Positions 42,697 to 51,117 of a DNA stretch of 53,274 nt are shown piece by piece. A program made the translations under genes and the position numbers. The stretch's first letter is position 1, and every line of letters begins with the position of its first letter. Location: NCBI GenBank assembly GCA_017744715.1, contig JAGIAT010000021.1, positions 1-53,274 of the forward strand, given 5' to 3'. The notes beneath the pieces were generated by a model, which searched no databases, was not told the DNA's origin, and saw only the letters and a program-made list of their open reading frames with translations. Source of the stretch: Niabella sp. Its GTDB lineage: Bacteria > Bacteroidota > Bacteroidia > Chitinophagales > Chitinophagaceae.

Positions 42697-45234
42697 GTGG
42701 CTACATTAAAAAAATACCAGGAGAAACGGAACTTTAAAGAAACCCCCGAACCCAGGGGTAAAAAAACTGCATCCGGAAAACAGGCGCTGCATTTTGTTAT
42801 ACAGCGGCATGCGGCTTCCCGCCTGCACTACGACTTCCGGCTTGAAATGGACGGCGTACTTAAAAGCTGGGCCGTACCCAAGGGGCCTTCGCTCAATCCC
42901 GCAGATAAACGGCTGGCCATGATGGTAGAAGATCACCCTTACGACTATCAGTTCTTTGAAGGTTCCATACCCAAAGGTCATTATGGTGCGGGAGAAGTGG
43001 AGATCTGGGATAAAGGCACCTATGAACCGCTCGAAAAGCAACCGCGCAAAAAAGAAGAAACAGTCTTATTGCAGGCCTTAGAAGAAGGCTCATTAAAATT
43101 CATCCTTCACGGGCAAAAATTAAAAGGTGAATTTGCCCTGGTGCGGATGAAGCATACCGCGGAGGGTAACGCCTGGCTCCTGTTAAAACATAAGGATGCC
43201 TACGCGGTTACCAAACCTTATAATGCCGAAGAGCACGTAAAAAAAAAATCGAAAGTAACCGCCGCTATACAGGAAAAAAAAATCAAAAAGACGAAAGCCG
43301 CAACCGGTAAGTCGTTGTCCGCAACCGGCTCCGGGCGGAAATATACCCATTTTATAAAACCCATGCTGGCGACCCTCTCCTCCCTTCCGTTTACCGATAA
43401 AGACTGGATCTTTGAAATAAAATGGGATGGATACCGGGCCATTGCTGAAACCGGAAAGCACTTCCGCTTCTATTCGAGGAACGGGCTTAATTTTTCTGCA
43501 AAGTATCCCGTTCTGGCAGAGGCGTTGCAGCAGCAGGAGCATGAGATGGTAATAGACGGTGAGATTGTGGCTTACAACGACGCCGGGTTTCCCGATTTTC
43601 AAACCCTTCAATACTATGGAGAGCACCCCGATGTTCCGATCATCTATCATGCATTTGATTTGCTGTACCTGAACGGGCGTCGCACCGAGGAACTACCGCT
43701 GTTGCAGCGGAAAGAACTGTTGCAACAGGCGCTGGTGGAAAATGATTGGGTACGCTATTGCGATCATATAGTAAAAGAGGGCGACCGCTTCTTTAAAGAG
43801 ATCCAAAAGAAAAATCTTGAAGGCATGATCGCCAAACGGTCAGACAGTCATTATACCGAAGGAAGAAGAAGTGCGGCCTGGCTTAAGATCAAACACCATC
43901 ACACCGAAGAAGTGGTCATTGCCGGATATACGGAGCCCCGGGGATCCCGCAAGAAATTTGGCGCATTGATTCTGGGAAGATACCAGGATGGTAAACTGGT
44001 ATATGCGGGCCATACCGGAACCGGTTTTAATGCCTCCTCACTAAAGGCGCTCTTCGAAAAAATGCAACCGCTTGTGGTGTCGAAATCCCCCTTTGAAAAG
44101 CCTCCAAGAACCAATATGCCCGCCGTATGGGTACGCCCCAGGCTGGTTTGTAATATCAAGTTTTCCGAACTGACCAAGGATCATATCTTCCGGCAACCCG
44201 TTTTCATGGGACTCCGGGAAGACAAAGCGGCAACGGAGGTCATCATTCCCGAAAATGAACAGATTATGACGGATAAAACAACGGCTAAAAAGAAGGCATC
44301 TTCCAAAGCCGCTGCCCCGCAGGAAAAGGAAGCCCTGATAAAAGCCGATGGCAAACAGGTAAAGCTTTCCAATCCGCAAAAGGTATATTGGCCGGAAGAA
44401 GGCTATACCAAGCGCGACCTGGTCGATTATTATAACCAGGTAGCCCCCTTCATACTTCCCTATCTTAAAGATCGCCCCGAAAGCCTGAACCGCTTTCCGG
44501 ATGGCATTACCGGGGAAAGCTTTTATCAAAAAGATGCGGGAGCCATTGTGCCGGACTGGATTGCCACCGCTCCCATCTATTCAGAAAGCAATCATAAAGA
44601 GATCGATTACGTGGTATGTAATAACCGGGCATCCATGCTTTATCTTGCCAACCTGGGTTGTATTGAACTAAACCCCTGGAACAGCACCACCAAAAAGCCA
44701 GATGCCCCTACCTATATGATCATGGATATAGATCCTTCCGAAAAAAACACTTTTGAACAGGTAATTGAAGCCACACTTGCCGTGAAACAGGTACTGGATG
44801 ACTGCGGGGCGGTTTCTTTTTGTAAGACGTCCGGTTCTACCGGTTTACACGTGTATATTCCAATGGGGAATAAATACAGCTATGAACAGGTAAAAGATTT
44901 CGCACACCTTATTGCCATGCAGGTGGTAGAACGGCTGCCGGAAACCACCACCCTGGAACGGAACCTGAAGAAAAGAGGCAATAAAAAAATATACATCGAT
45001 TACCTGCAAAACCGGAGGGGACAAACCATTGCCTGTGCATACAGTGTAAGACCCCGGCCCGGGGCCACGGTATCGACCCCTTTAGACTGGAAAGAGGTAA
45101 CACCCGGGCTCGACCCACGCCGGTTCACCATAAGAAGCATACATAAACGGCTTGAGCAAACCGGTGATCTGTTCCGGCCCGTGCTTGGCAAAGGCATCAA
45201 CATGCTGCAATGCATTAAAAAGCTTTCCGGTTAA
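42697..45234 (+). CDS. ligD: DNA ligase D (phosphoesterase-ligase-polymerase)
   Basis: An 845-residue multi-domain end-joining enzyme. Domain order: 3'-phosphoesterase (about 30-165; HFVIQRHAASRLHYDFRLEM, and GAGEVEIWDKGTY), ATP-dependent ligase (about 215-530; nucleotidyl Lys242 in FEIKWDGYRAIAE, then LYLNGRRTEELPL and EGMIAKRSDSHYTEGR), and primase/polymerase (about 555-845; MIMDIDPSEKNTFEQVIEA for the metal site, SFCKTSGSTGLHVYIPMG). The open frame starts at GTG 42697, 33 bases after ku; no earlier start fits. All three active sites look intact, so trimming, gap filling and sealing are predicted. Confidence 0.95.
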   Translation: MATLKKYQEKRNFKETPEPRGKKTASGKQALHFVIQRHAASRLHYDFRLEMDGVLKSWAVPKGPSLNPADKRLAMMVEDHPYDYQFFEGSIPKGHYGAGEVEIWDKGTYEPLEKQPRKKEETVLLQALEEGSLKFILHGQKLKGEFALVRMKHTAEGNAWLLLKHKDAYAVTKPYNAEEHVKKKSKVTAAIQEKKIKKTKAATGKSLSATGSGRKYTHFIKPMLATLSSLPFTDKDWIFEIKWDGYRAIAETGKHFRFYSRNGLNFSAKYPVLAEALQQQEHEMVIDGEIVAYNDAGFPDFQTLQYYGEHPDVPIIYHAFDLLYLNGRRTEELPLLQRKELLQQALVENDWVRYCDHIVKEGDRFFKEIQKKNLEGMIAKRSDSHYTEGRRSAAWLKIKHHHTEEVVIAGYTEPRGSRKKFGALILGRYQDGKLVYAGHTGTGFNASSLKALFEKMQPLVVSKSPFEKPPRTNMPAVWVRPRLVCNIKFSELTKDHIFRQPVFMGLREDKAATEVIIPENEQIMTDKTTAKKKASSKAAAPQEKEALIKADGKQVKLSNPQKVYWPEEGYTKRDLVDYYNQVAPFILPYLKDRPESLNRFPDGITGESFYQKDAGAIVPDWIATAPIYSESNHKEIDYVVCNNRASMLYLANLGCIELNPWNSTTKKPDAPTYMIMDIDPSEKNTFEQVIEATLAVKQVLDDCGAVSFCKTSGSTGLHVYIPMGNKYSYEQVKDFAHLIAMQVVERLPETTTLERNLKKRGNKKIYIDYLQNRRGQTIACAYSVRPRPGATVSTPLDWKEVTPGLDPRRFTIRSIHKRLEQTGDLFRPVLGKGINMLQCIKKLSG

Positions 45235-45319
45235 AAGCAGGCAGGCATTTTTAATTTTGGCGCAATACTTGAAAACTTTAAAATGGAGCTATTCCCTCTC
45301 ACCATTTTAAACAAACGCC

Positions 45320-45787
45320 ATGCACAATACACGAAACAAGATCCGGGAAATGGAAGCGCTGAACGACCTCATACAGATCCATACAGACAAGATTGAAATG
45401 TATGAAAAATGCAAGCAGTACTGTGCCGGTTGTTACCTGGCCGAATTTGTGGAAGACATGGTGCAGCAGGGGCATTATTGTATATGGCTGATGAACGCAT
45501 ACCTGCGTAACACCAACGCCGGCCAGCCCGACTTTGTTAACCGCGGCGTTTACCACACCTGGCTTGATCTCCGGGCGCTGTACGCGCTTCACAAAACAAC
45601 CGGCCTGCTTGCTGCGTTTGAATTTAATGAAGATGCCACCATCCGGGCATATGAAATTGTGCTTGCAGAACTGGCGCCCGGTCATGAATTAAAACAGCTC
45701 CTGCAGCATCAAAAACAAATACTCATCAATAATCAACGCCATATACGGCTCATACAGGAGCCGCCGGAACAATGCCTGTATCCGTAA
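45320..45787 (+). CDS. DUF2383-like four-helix protein, copy 2
   Basis: A 155-residue helical protein. MEALNDLIQIHTDKIEMYEK, VYHTWLDLRALYALHKTTGL and IRAYEIVLAELAPGHELKQL line up by position with copy 1 at 20138-20602 (LLNDLIRINNDRIAGYEK, LWLDVKALF, VQSAYDDALNEPG). It is more diverged and cysteine-richer (KCKQYCAGCY). GG-N10-GA spacing (TGGCGCAATACTTGA, 45258-45272) lies upstream, and a vegetative box TAATTTTG (45252-45259) overlaps it, so promoter type is unresolved. A DUF4142 gene follows, as next to copy 1. Confidence 0.78.
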   Translation: MHNTRNKIREMEALNDLIQIHTDKIEMYEKCKQYCAGCYLAEFVEDMVQQGHYCIWLMNAYLRNTNAGQPDFVNRGVYHTWLDLRALYALHKTTGLLAAFEFNEDATIRAYEIVLAELAPGHELKQLLQHQKQILINNQRHIRLIQEPPEQCLYP

Positions 45788-45818
45788 CCGGCGTTCATCG
45801 GCATGGAAAAAATAATGC

Positions 45819-45986
45819 TCAGGGATTCTTCTGGGGCGGATTAAAAAGCAACACAATAACCCCAAAGAACAGTACAAAAAAAAGCACCCTGCAAACCGTT
45901 GCCAACTCCGGGTCTACCAGCCTCCCAAATGCGGGAACGGCCATCAGAAAAGCACTCAATAAAAAAAACACCGCTAAACGTTGCAT
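45819..45986 (-). CDS. Small DUF1328-like membrane protein
   Basis: A 55-residue protein of two membrane spans: MQRLAVFFLLSAFLMAVPAF, then ATVCRVLFFVLFFGVIVLLF, ending NPPQKNP. Length, the two spans and the AFG turn are like DUF1328/YtjA proteins, a stress-linked family. I use the second ATG because the first residues of a longer frame fall inside the terminator hairpin of the upstream gene. That leaves a start codon only 2-3 bases after the T run, so it must be made from read-through transcripts or a leaderless message. Confidence 0.6.
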   Translation of the reverse strand: MQRLAVFFLLSAFLMAVPAFGRLVDPELATVCRVLFFVLFFGVIVLLFNPPQKNP

Positions 45987-46021
45987 AAAAAAACAAAAGA
46001 AGGACCGCACCTTGCGGTCCT
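45986..46021 (-). terminator. Terminator of the third DUF4142 gene
   Basis: A perfect 8-bp stem, AGGACCGC/GCGGTCCT (46014-46021 with 46001-46008 on the minus strand), precedes TTCTTTTGTTTTTTT. It stands about 80 bases after the DUF4142 stop codon in the same direction. Confidence 0.78.
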
Positions 46022-46103
46022 GTTATAAAATGAAACGACTATCAAAACAGCCACTCTTCTACACGTATTGCTGTTTCGCCGCAACAGAACATGCACCGGA
46101 GTG

Positions 46104-46694
46104 CTATTCCAAAAGACCGGCCACCTGTTTTGCCTGCTGCAGGTGCGCCTCCAGCACGGGCAATTCCCGGTTGGCCCATTGCACCAGGTTCTGATCGGCG
46201 CCGCTGCCCGCATAGTGCCGGAATGCAGCAACATCTTCCTGGTGGTCTTCTACCATCAGCTGTATATACGCCTTATCAAAAGCATCACCTTTCAAACCCA
46301 GGAACCGGTTGTATTTCTTTTTCATTCCATCACTCAGTGAATCCGGCAGCACCATGTTTTTTTGAGTTGCCAGCGCCTTCAATTCGTTACCAGCCGCCGT
46401 ATGGTCTTTTATCATCATACGGCCGAATGCTTTCACTTCTTTCCGACGGCCATGCTGCAGCGCCAGCTGTCCTAACTTTACCTCCATCAGGCCTCCGTCC
46501 GCAGCGGTTACCGCAAAATCGGCATCCTTTTCCAATGTAGCTACAGAAGGATTGGCCGTGTCGCTTTTATTGAATCTGGCGGTATTTGAATCTTCCGCCG
46601 CTTTTTTACTATCGGATACGGTACTACAAGCCGGAGCGATAACACTTATTACTACCATTAACGCCGCCAGAAGAAAAAAAATAATCGGTTTCAT
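46104..46694 (-). CDS. DUF4142 lipoprotein, copy 3
   Basis: A 196-residue lipoprotein. MKPIIFFLLAALMVVISVIA ends at lipobox IAPAC (Cys23). The linker DSNTARFNKSDTANPSVATLEKD-type segment and the bundle (FAVTAADGGLMEVKLGQLAL, FGRMMIKDHTAAGNELKAL, FDKAYIQLMVEDHQEDVAAF) match copy 1 at 16668-17264 more closely than copy 2, so copies 1 and 3 are the younger pair. DxHxxAxxEL and EDHQED hold the conserved histidines. Ends in a terminator just before the small membrane gene. Confidence 0.9.
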   Translation of the reverse strand: MKPIIFFLLAALMVVISVIAPACSTVSDSKKAAEDSNTARFNKSDTANPSVATLEKDADFAVTAADGGLMEVKLGQLALQHGRRKEVKAFGRMMIKDHTAAGNELKALATQKNMVLPDSLSDGMKKKYNRFLGLKGDAFDKAYIQLMVEDHQEDVAAFRHYAGSGADQNLVQWANRELPVLEAHLQQAKQVAGLLE

Positions 46695-47003
46695 AGCTTT
46701 ATCTTTTAATCATTGTTGTCCCACGACCGGGTCATTCTCAAACAGGCGGCAACATGCCTTTTATTCCGCGCCTGCACCCCGGTCTGGCCGTCTTCGAACC
46801 AGTGAGCGATACCAGCCGGCAATCCGTCCTTTCATCCCTCGGGCACCGGAGCCTTCCGCTGCCGCCTTCAGAACGCCCGGCGTTTCAACGCCGCTGTTTA
46901 CACGGGCAGCCTGCGTGGCAGCTTCCGGGTCCGGCCGCATTGCTGTTGTTTTAAAAAAATACCATTTCCTCATCGTTGCGCATTTTAGATGTTGAATGCA
47001 TTG
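46695..47003. other. Intergenic region with one doubtful frame
   Basis: A 70-codon minus-strand frame (46761-46973, MRKWYFFKTTAMRPDPEAAT...) starts 30 bases after the SDR stop codon and might be a small protein, but the GC-rich text has little fold-like character. I leave it unassigned. No other feature is seen. Confidence 0.3.
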
Positions 47004-47864
47004 TTAACCGTTGATGATCTCTCCTCCATTGGGATGCAATACCTGCCCGGTCATAAAACTGGCGTCTTCACTGGCCAGAAACACATAACAAGGCGCAATT
47101 TCATTGGGCTCGCCTGCCCGTTCCATCGGTACATCACTGCCAAAAGAAGCCACCTTCTCCTTGTCAAACGAGGCAACGATCAAAGGCGTCCATACCGGCC
47201 CGGGAGCTACGGCATTTACGCGGATTCCTTTTTTAACCAGGTTGCCGGCAAGGCTTCTTGTAAAACCCACAATGGCGCCCTTGGTAGCTGCATAATCCAT
47301 AAGCGAGGGACTGCCCCTGTAAGCCGTTACAGATGTCGTATTTACAATAGCAGCTCCTTTTTTCAAATAACCTACTGCATATTTGGTCATCCAGAAATAA
47401 GAAAAGAAATTGGTATAAAAAGTTTGCAGTAATTGTTCGGTGCTGATGTCTTCAATGGAAGCCTGCTCCCACTGTGTGCCGGCATTATTTACCAGGATAT
47501 CGAGCCCGCCAAATAATGCTACGGTTTCTTCCACGGCTTTCTGGCATGCGGCTTCCTCACTGAGATCCGCTTTAATCAGTTTGCAGGTGCCTCCGATGTC
47601 CGTAATTTGATTTCTTGTGTAAACGGCATCCTCATCTTCGCCCAGGTAAACAATCGCCACACGGGCACCTTCTTTTGCAAACAGGATAGCAACGGCCCGC
47701 CCGATTCCGCTGTCGCCCCCGGTAATCAAGGCCGTTTTACCCGCCAGTTTTCCGCCTTCATATTGTTTGGGTTCACTCTGCGGCCGGGGCTGCATTTCAT
47801 TTTCAATACCGGGCTTTGCCTGTACCTGGCCCGGACGTAATTTTTCTTCCTTTTTGTTTTCCAT
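47004..47864 (-). CDS. SDR oxidoreductase (YghA/general-stress type)
   Basis: A 286-residue short-chain dehydrogenase with an N-terminal extension rich in Gln, Pro and Glu (GQVQAKPGIENEMQPRPQSE) typical of the stress-induced branch. Core motifs: KTALITGGDSGIGRAVAILF (NAD(P) loop TGGxSGIG), LVNNAGTQWEQASIEDIS (NNAG), catalytic Ser in NTTSVTAYRGSPSLMDYAATK, with YAATK giving Tyr and Lys, and VNAVAPGPVWTPLI. I start at 47864, since the longer frame adds an unnatural lead. Substrate unknown; an aldehyde or ketone reductase is likely. Confidence 0.93.
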   Translation of the reverse strand: MENKKEEKLRPGQVQAKPGIENEMQPRPQSEPKQYEGGKLAGKTALITGGDSGIGRAVAILFAKEGARVAIVYLGEDEDAVYTRNQITDIGGTCKLIKADLSEEAACQKAVEETVALFGGLDILVNNAGTQWEQASIEDISTEQLLQTFYTNFFSYFWMTKYAVGYLKKGAAIVNTTSVTAYRGSPSLMDYAATKGAIVGFTRSLAGNLVKKGIRVNAVAPGPVWTPLIVASFDKEKVASFGSDVPMERAGEPNEIAPCYVFLASEDASFMTGQVLHPNGGEIING

Positions 47865-48062
47865 AATGTCGTTTTTTTTATCAGTAAAGAAGGGTCTCAA
47901 AAACCGGGGCAACCATGAAGGCCAGTTGCCGTAGGTTCATCTGCAGCCTGTTCCCCGGTTGGTAGTCCGAGTGATTTACAATGCCCGTTTAACACAATCC
48001 CGTTTTTATCCGCCCACTCTTATAGTGGCTTTTGAGACGCCTTCGGTGCAGGGAAGAGCCGC

Positions 48063-48569
48063 TTAGCTGCGTCCCCGGGATCTTCCGCCACCTCCATTAT
48101 TGCCGCTATGAGATGCCTGCCCGCCCTTTTTTGCAATACGGGTGCGCTGTTGCTTGCTCATAGCTGCAAATCCTCTTTTAGAGGATCCTCCGGAAGACGA
48201 CCTGCTTTCGCTTCCACCCGAACTCCGGCTTTTTCCATTGCCTGAAGATGTACTGCTGCTTTTGCGGGTGCCTTCGCTGCCGCCCGATTGAGCACGCCCC
48301 CGGCGGCTGCCGGCCCGCTCTGATGTATCGGCACCTTCTTCCATTTCATCTTCCTCATCTTCCTGCCCCTCTTCTTCATCCCCTTCATGACCACCGCTGA
48401 CTTCATAGTCATCGTACTCATCTTCGTAGTCCGAAAAGTCATCATCGTATTCATCCTCATCGTTTGCATCTTCAAACCCGTGTTTATACCCCAATTTGTA
48501 GATCTCTTCAAAAACGGAACTATCCGGATGGTGGCTCTTTGTACTCCGTGCACCTTGCTTTGCTTTCAT
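48063..48569 (-). CDS. Acidic disordered protein with C-terminal KGG motif
   Basis: A 168-residue protein of extreme composition. Residues 1-30 hold a short helix (SSVFEEIYKLGYKHGFEDAN); 31-80 are almost only Asp, Glu, Tyr and Gly; 85-130 are Ser, Gly and Arg repeats; the end holds GFAAMSKQQRTRIAKKGGQA, the KGG (stress-induced/con-10-like) motif seen in bacterial desiccation and stress proteins. It should be intrinsically unfolded and polyampholytic. An upstream TTGGCGCAGGGATTGTTTTG has sigma-54 spacing, with GT at -12. A role in dehydration or nucleoid protection is a guess from composition. Confidence 0.78.
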   Translation of the reverse strand: MKAKQGARSTKSHHPDSSVFEEIYKLGYKHGFEDANDEDEYDDDFSDYEDEYDDYEVSGGHEGDEEEGQEDEEDEMEEGADTSERAGSRRGRAQSGGSEGTRKSSSTSSGNGKSRSSGGSESRSSSGGSSKRGFAAMSKQQRTRIAKKGGQASHSGNNGGGGRSRGRS

Positions 48570-49101
48570 AATACTTTGTTTTTAGGTTTAACAATAGATC
48601 TCAACACTTCAATCAAACAAAACAATCCCTGCGCCAATACCCTTTGCCGGATCTTATACCCCGCACTAAAGAACCTGCCCCCTCTCTCTGCATGGAAGAT
48701 GCAGCGAAAGCAAGATGCCCGGAATGTACGGAGCACGTGGGTCTTAGGAACAGCACCGCAGTTCCTCTGCATATGCAGGCAGATCCGCAAAAATTCTTTT
48801 TGTGAAATTATTCCGGGCAAACACGCGGGGCAACTACATTTCAGGCCGGAAAATATCGCAACACTCTATGAGGAAAAACTGCCTCAACGATCATAAGGAG
48901 CCAAACGCACTGCCATTACGGGAATTGCAATCTGGTGGCAGATAGCACTATCACCTGCCGGTGGTGCCTGTTGTTCCTTCCGCCTGAGGGAACTATGCCG
49001 GGAATACACCTGTTACAACATTGGAAGAAGTCTTCCTGTTATTTTACAGGAAGTGTAGCGCAACACCCCCGCTATTGGAGAACGGAGCCACCGGCGGATC
49101 G
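48570..49101. other. Intergenic region with a hairpin
   Basis: No supported gene over 530 bases. A perfect 8-bp hairpin CTTCCTGT-TATTTT-ACAGGAAG lies at 49032-49053 without a T run in either direction. Upstream parts should carry the promoter of the KGG gene. Confidence 0.4.
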
Positions 49102-49446
49102 TTACCGGTTCGTTACGCGCATCTGATTTATATCAAACCGGTCATTCGAAAACGAAACGGAAAAATGTTTAACATAGCTTGCAAAAACATCCATATCCAG
49201 TATCCCCTTAAATTTTTTAACCGGCAACGCAGCTCCGTTTTGCGGTTTTTCTCCGGCGGCATGTGCATATAAGACAATAGTAAGATGCTCTTTCCCAAAA
49301 GCAACTTTAATGGACACCGGCACAAAACGCCGGGGATTGTAATTGGGAAATACTGCCGACAAAAATGCTTCCTGTCCGCTTTTTAAATCAAGTGCCGCAT
49401 AACCAACCAGGTCATGTTCCCTGGATTCAAAAGGTTGTTCCTTCAT
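49102..49446 (-). CDS. Hypothetical protein, alpha+beta
   Basis: A 114-residue soluble protein I do not recognise. It opens MKEQPFESREHDLVGYAALD, then LKSGQEAFLSAVFPNYNPRRFVPVSI-like strand text, HLTIVLYAHAAGEKP, and ends NDRFDINQMRVTNR. The text is strand-rich, without span or signal, and reads like a small ligand-binding barrel. On the same strand as, and in line with, the next small gene, 151 bases apart. Confidence 0.65.
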   Translation of the reverse strand: MKEQPFESREHDLVGYAALDLKSGQEAFLSAVFPNYNPRRFVPVSIKVAFGKEHLTIVLYAHAAGEKPQNGAALPVKKFKGILDMDVFASYVKHFSVSFSNDRFDINQMRVTNR

Positions 49447-49597
49447 GTACGTTCTTTATCGTTAAATAATCAACTGTCTATTTTTAATACCCGGTAACCG
49501 GCAGCGCCACCCTTAGCCGCGCTGTAAGACCAGGCCTGCATTCAGCATTAAACGCTTTAAAAAATAATCCGCCATTGCAATCCGGACCTTTTTCTTC

Positions 49598-49882
49598 TCA
49601 CCCGCAGAAGAGCTCGTGGGGATATTTATTCCCTTTGTGGGGATTTTTTTCTACATATATTTCTATGTCCGTAACCGGCGGTTCAGCATTTTGCTCTATA
49701 TTAAAGTAATTGAACGCCATTACTGTATGATTTTTTACGCATACCTCTACATAAAAATCGAAAACCTGGTAACGGGTACAAAGGACTTCTTCTGCTTCCC
49801 ATCTTTCGGAAACGAACCGGGCGTTCCATAAAATACGAAGCTGTTCTGCTTCGCTTGCCTGAAGAAATTGATTGAGTGTCAT
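49598..49882 (-). CDS. Hypothetical small protein
   Basis: A 94-residue acidic protein of unknown function. MTLNQFLQASEAEQLRILWN looks like an N-terminal helix pair, followed by strand text GARF...EVLCTRYQVFDFYVEVCVKNH-like and FNYFNIEQNAEPPVTDIEIY. The pattern (helix, then antiparallel strands, with a W-x-A-x-F-V motif) is one I have seen in small Bacteroidota proteins, but no name is attached. The start is the first ATG. Confidence 0.68.
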   Translation of the reverse strand: MTLNQFLQASEAEQLRILWNARFVSERWEAEEVLCTRYQVFDFYVEVCVKNHTVMAFNYFNIEQNAEPPVTDIEIYVEKNPHKGNKYPHELFCG

Positions 49883-49939
49883 AAGGCTGTTTTGTTTGTT
49901 TAGATGAGCATAAAAAAAGCCGATACCGCTACCGGTCTG

Positions 49940-50395
49940 TCAGCCGGCCATAAAACCAGGGGACCTGTGCCTGCTTCTTTTGTACAAAAGCCCTGCCAGC
50001 GTGCCGGCTGTTATCAGAATACCCAGACCAATCTTCAGATACTGACTCAATTTCATCTTTATATGCGGCGCCTGTTTTTGTATATCACTTACCTTCTTTA
50101 CAAACCGGGTAATCCGCGCCTCCGCATATGGTCCATAGGCATCCAGCAACGTACCTTTGATCCCGTCCTGTGTCCGCATCAGGTATAAAATAGCATTATC
50201 AGCCGGATCACTTTCTCCCTCAAAGCGGTAGAAATTTTTTATCGTTACCTCTTCAGGTGCATATATCTTTCCTGCGCCGTTATAGGAAAGCCCTTCCTCC
50301 GTAATGAAGAAGTCGTGCGTATAACCTGTTTTAACCGCATTCCGGATACATTCGCTGATGGTATTCATTTCCTCGGAGGATGTTTCTCTTTTCAT
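49940..50395 (-). CDS. YRFEGESDPAD family protein, copy 2, with C-terminal membrane anchor
   Basis: A 151-residue protein. Residues 1-108 match copy 1 at 15397-15720 closely (NTISECIRNAVKTGYTHDFF; NFYRFEGESDPADNAILYLM; GIKGTLLDAYGPYAEARITR). Copy 2 adds one membrane span (LKIGLGILITAGTLAGLLYK) and a basic end, so it sits at the membrane while copy 1 is soluble. I start it at 50395; the long upstream frame runs through the promoter and the small gene on the other strand. The element GGCAGCATTTTTGCAA is shared with copy 1. Confidence 0.85.
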   Translation of the reverse strand: MKRETSSEEMNTISECIRNAVKTGYTHDFFITEEGLSYNGAGKIYAPEEVTIKNFYRFEGESDPADNAILYLMRTQDGIKGTLLDAYGPYAEARITRFVKKVSDIQKQAPHIKMKLSQYLKIGLGILITAGTLAGLLYKRSRHRSPGFMAG

Positions 50396-50418
50396 GATGC
50401 TGTCATTTACTTCTGCCG

Positions 50419-50435
50419 TTGCAAAAATGCTGCCG
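50419..50435 (-). promoter_or_regulatory. Sigma-54-like promoter, element GGCAGCATTTTTGCA
   Basis: GG (50433-50434) and GC (50421-50422) are separated by 10 bases. The 16 bases GGCAGCATTTTTGCAA equal those upstream of copy 1, while flanking DNA differs. Transcription would start near 50409, leaving a 13-base leader, the same as for copy 1. Confidence 0.55.
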
Positions 50436-50581
50436 TATGTAGCCTGCGGATCCGGGATATCCTTTATTGAAACGGCGCGTTTATTGCAACAGTTACAGCC
50501 GGGTCTACAGCAGTAGTCTAACGACGTCTTAAGAAAAGGCGTCGTCACTACGCACACCGCCCAATCATTAAACAACAGGTA

Positions 50582-50734
50582 ATGATACGTAAACTTAAAT
50601 CGGGAAAATACCGGTTGTACTCGAGGAAACCGGATCCCAAAACAAACCGGCGCCGGAACCTGGGTACCTTTGATACGTTGGAAGCGGCAAAAAACCACGA
50701 ACGGGAGATCCAGTACTTTAAACGGCACTCCTGA
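50582..50734 (+). CDS. Small basic protein (KxGKYRLYSRK...NLGTF family)
   Basis: A 50-residue protein, MIRKLKSGKYRLYSRKPDPK continuing NRRRNLGTFDTLEAAKNHER and ending EIQYFKRHS. It belongs to a widespread but unnamed small family whose proteins share the K-x-GK-[YW]RLYS...R-NLG-[TP]-[FY]...A--HE-xxQ[YF]F pattern. It resembles the N-terminal arm domain of some recombinases or an AP2-like DNA-binding hairpin, so nucleic-acid binding is possible; unproved. It lies opposite and close to the YRFEG copy 2 promoter. Too short for most gene callers. Confidence 0.75.
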   Translation: MIRKLKSGKYRLYSRKPDPKTNRRRNLGTFDTLEAAKNHEREIQYFKRHS

Positions 50735-50868
50735 AACGTACTTAGCGGGTTTCTTTGTAATGGTGATAAACGTAACACTGCACCTGGGCATCATACGGTC
50801 AGCAGCAGCACCGGTATACCCTGATCCGGCAAACAACCGTCTTTATGAATAGAGACAGGCAGGCGCTT

Positions 50869-51036
50869 TTAAATCACCGCATAAATCCGGATATCCGGAT
50901 GCTGTTGGAGGTAAGGCTTCAATGCCGGCACCACATCGTTATTAAAAAGGTGACTTAACAGGTATTCCTGTGCCGCATTATAGGTTTCAAATCCATGCAG
51001 TACCTGCACGCCCGTTTCATGCGCCAGCAGGTCTTT
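50869..51036 (-). pseudogene. C-terminal fragment of a conserved small protein
   Basis: A minus-strand frame codes KDLLAHETGVQVLHGFETYN, then AAQEYLLSHLFNNDVVPALK and PYLQQHPDIRIYAVI before the stop at 50869-50871. This reads like the intact C-terminal half of a folded protein that in relatives has a full N-terminal half. Just upstream (51040-51042) the frame hits a stop, and no start fits, so the 5' half is lost. It abuts a transposase remnant. Confidence 0.6.
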
Positions 51037-51117
51037 GGATTATCTGGGTATCCAACCTATGTCGTAAGCAACTTATTTCAGATCTATGGTGTATAGACCT
51101 GGCTCCCAGGAGGGTGA

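Noticed and set aside
47880..47930. TGGCCTTCATGGTTGCC upstream of the SDR gene, like a sigma-54 promoter.
   Set aside because: Spacing is 11 bases instead of 10, so function is doubtful.
19045..49058. The 14-base string ACAGGAAGTGTAGC occurs near 19047 and again at 49046.
   Set aside because: About ten 14-base pairs are expected by chance in a window this size, and the two contexts share nothing else.
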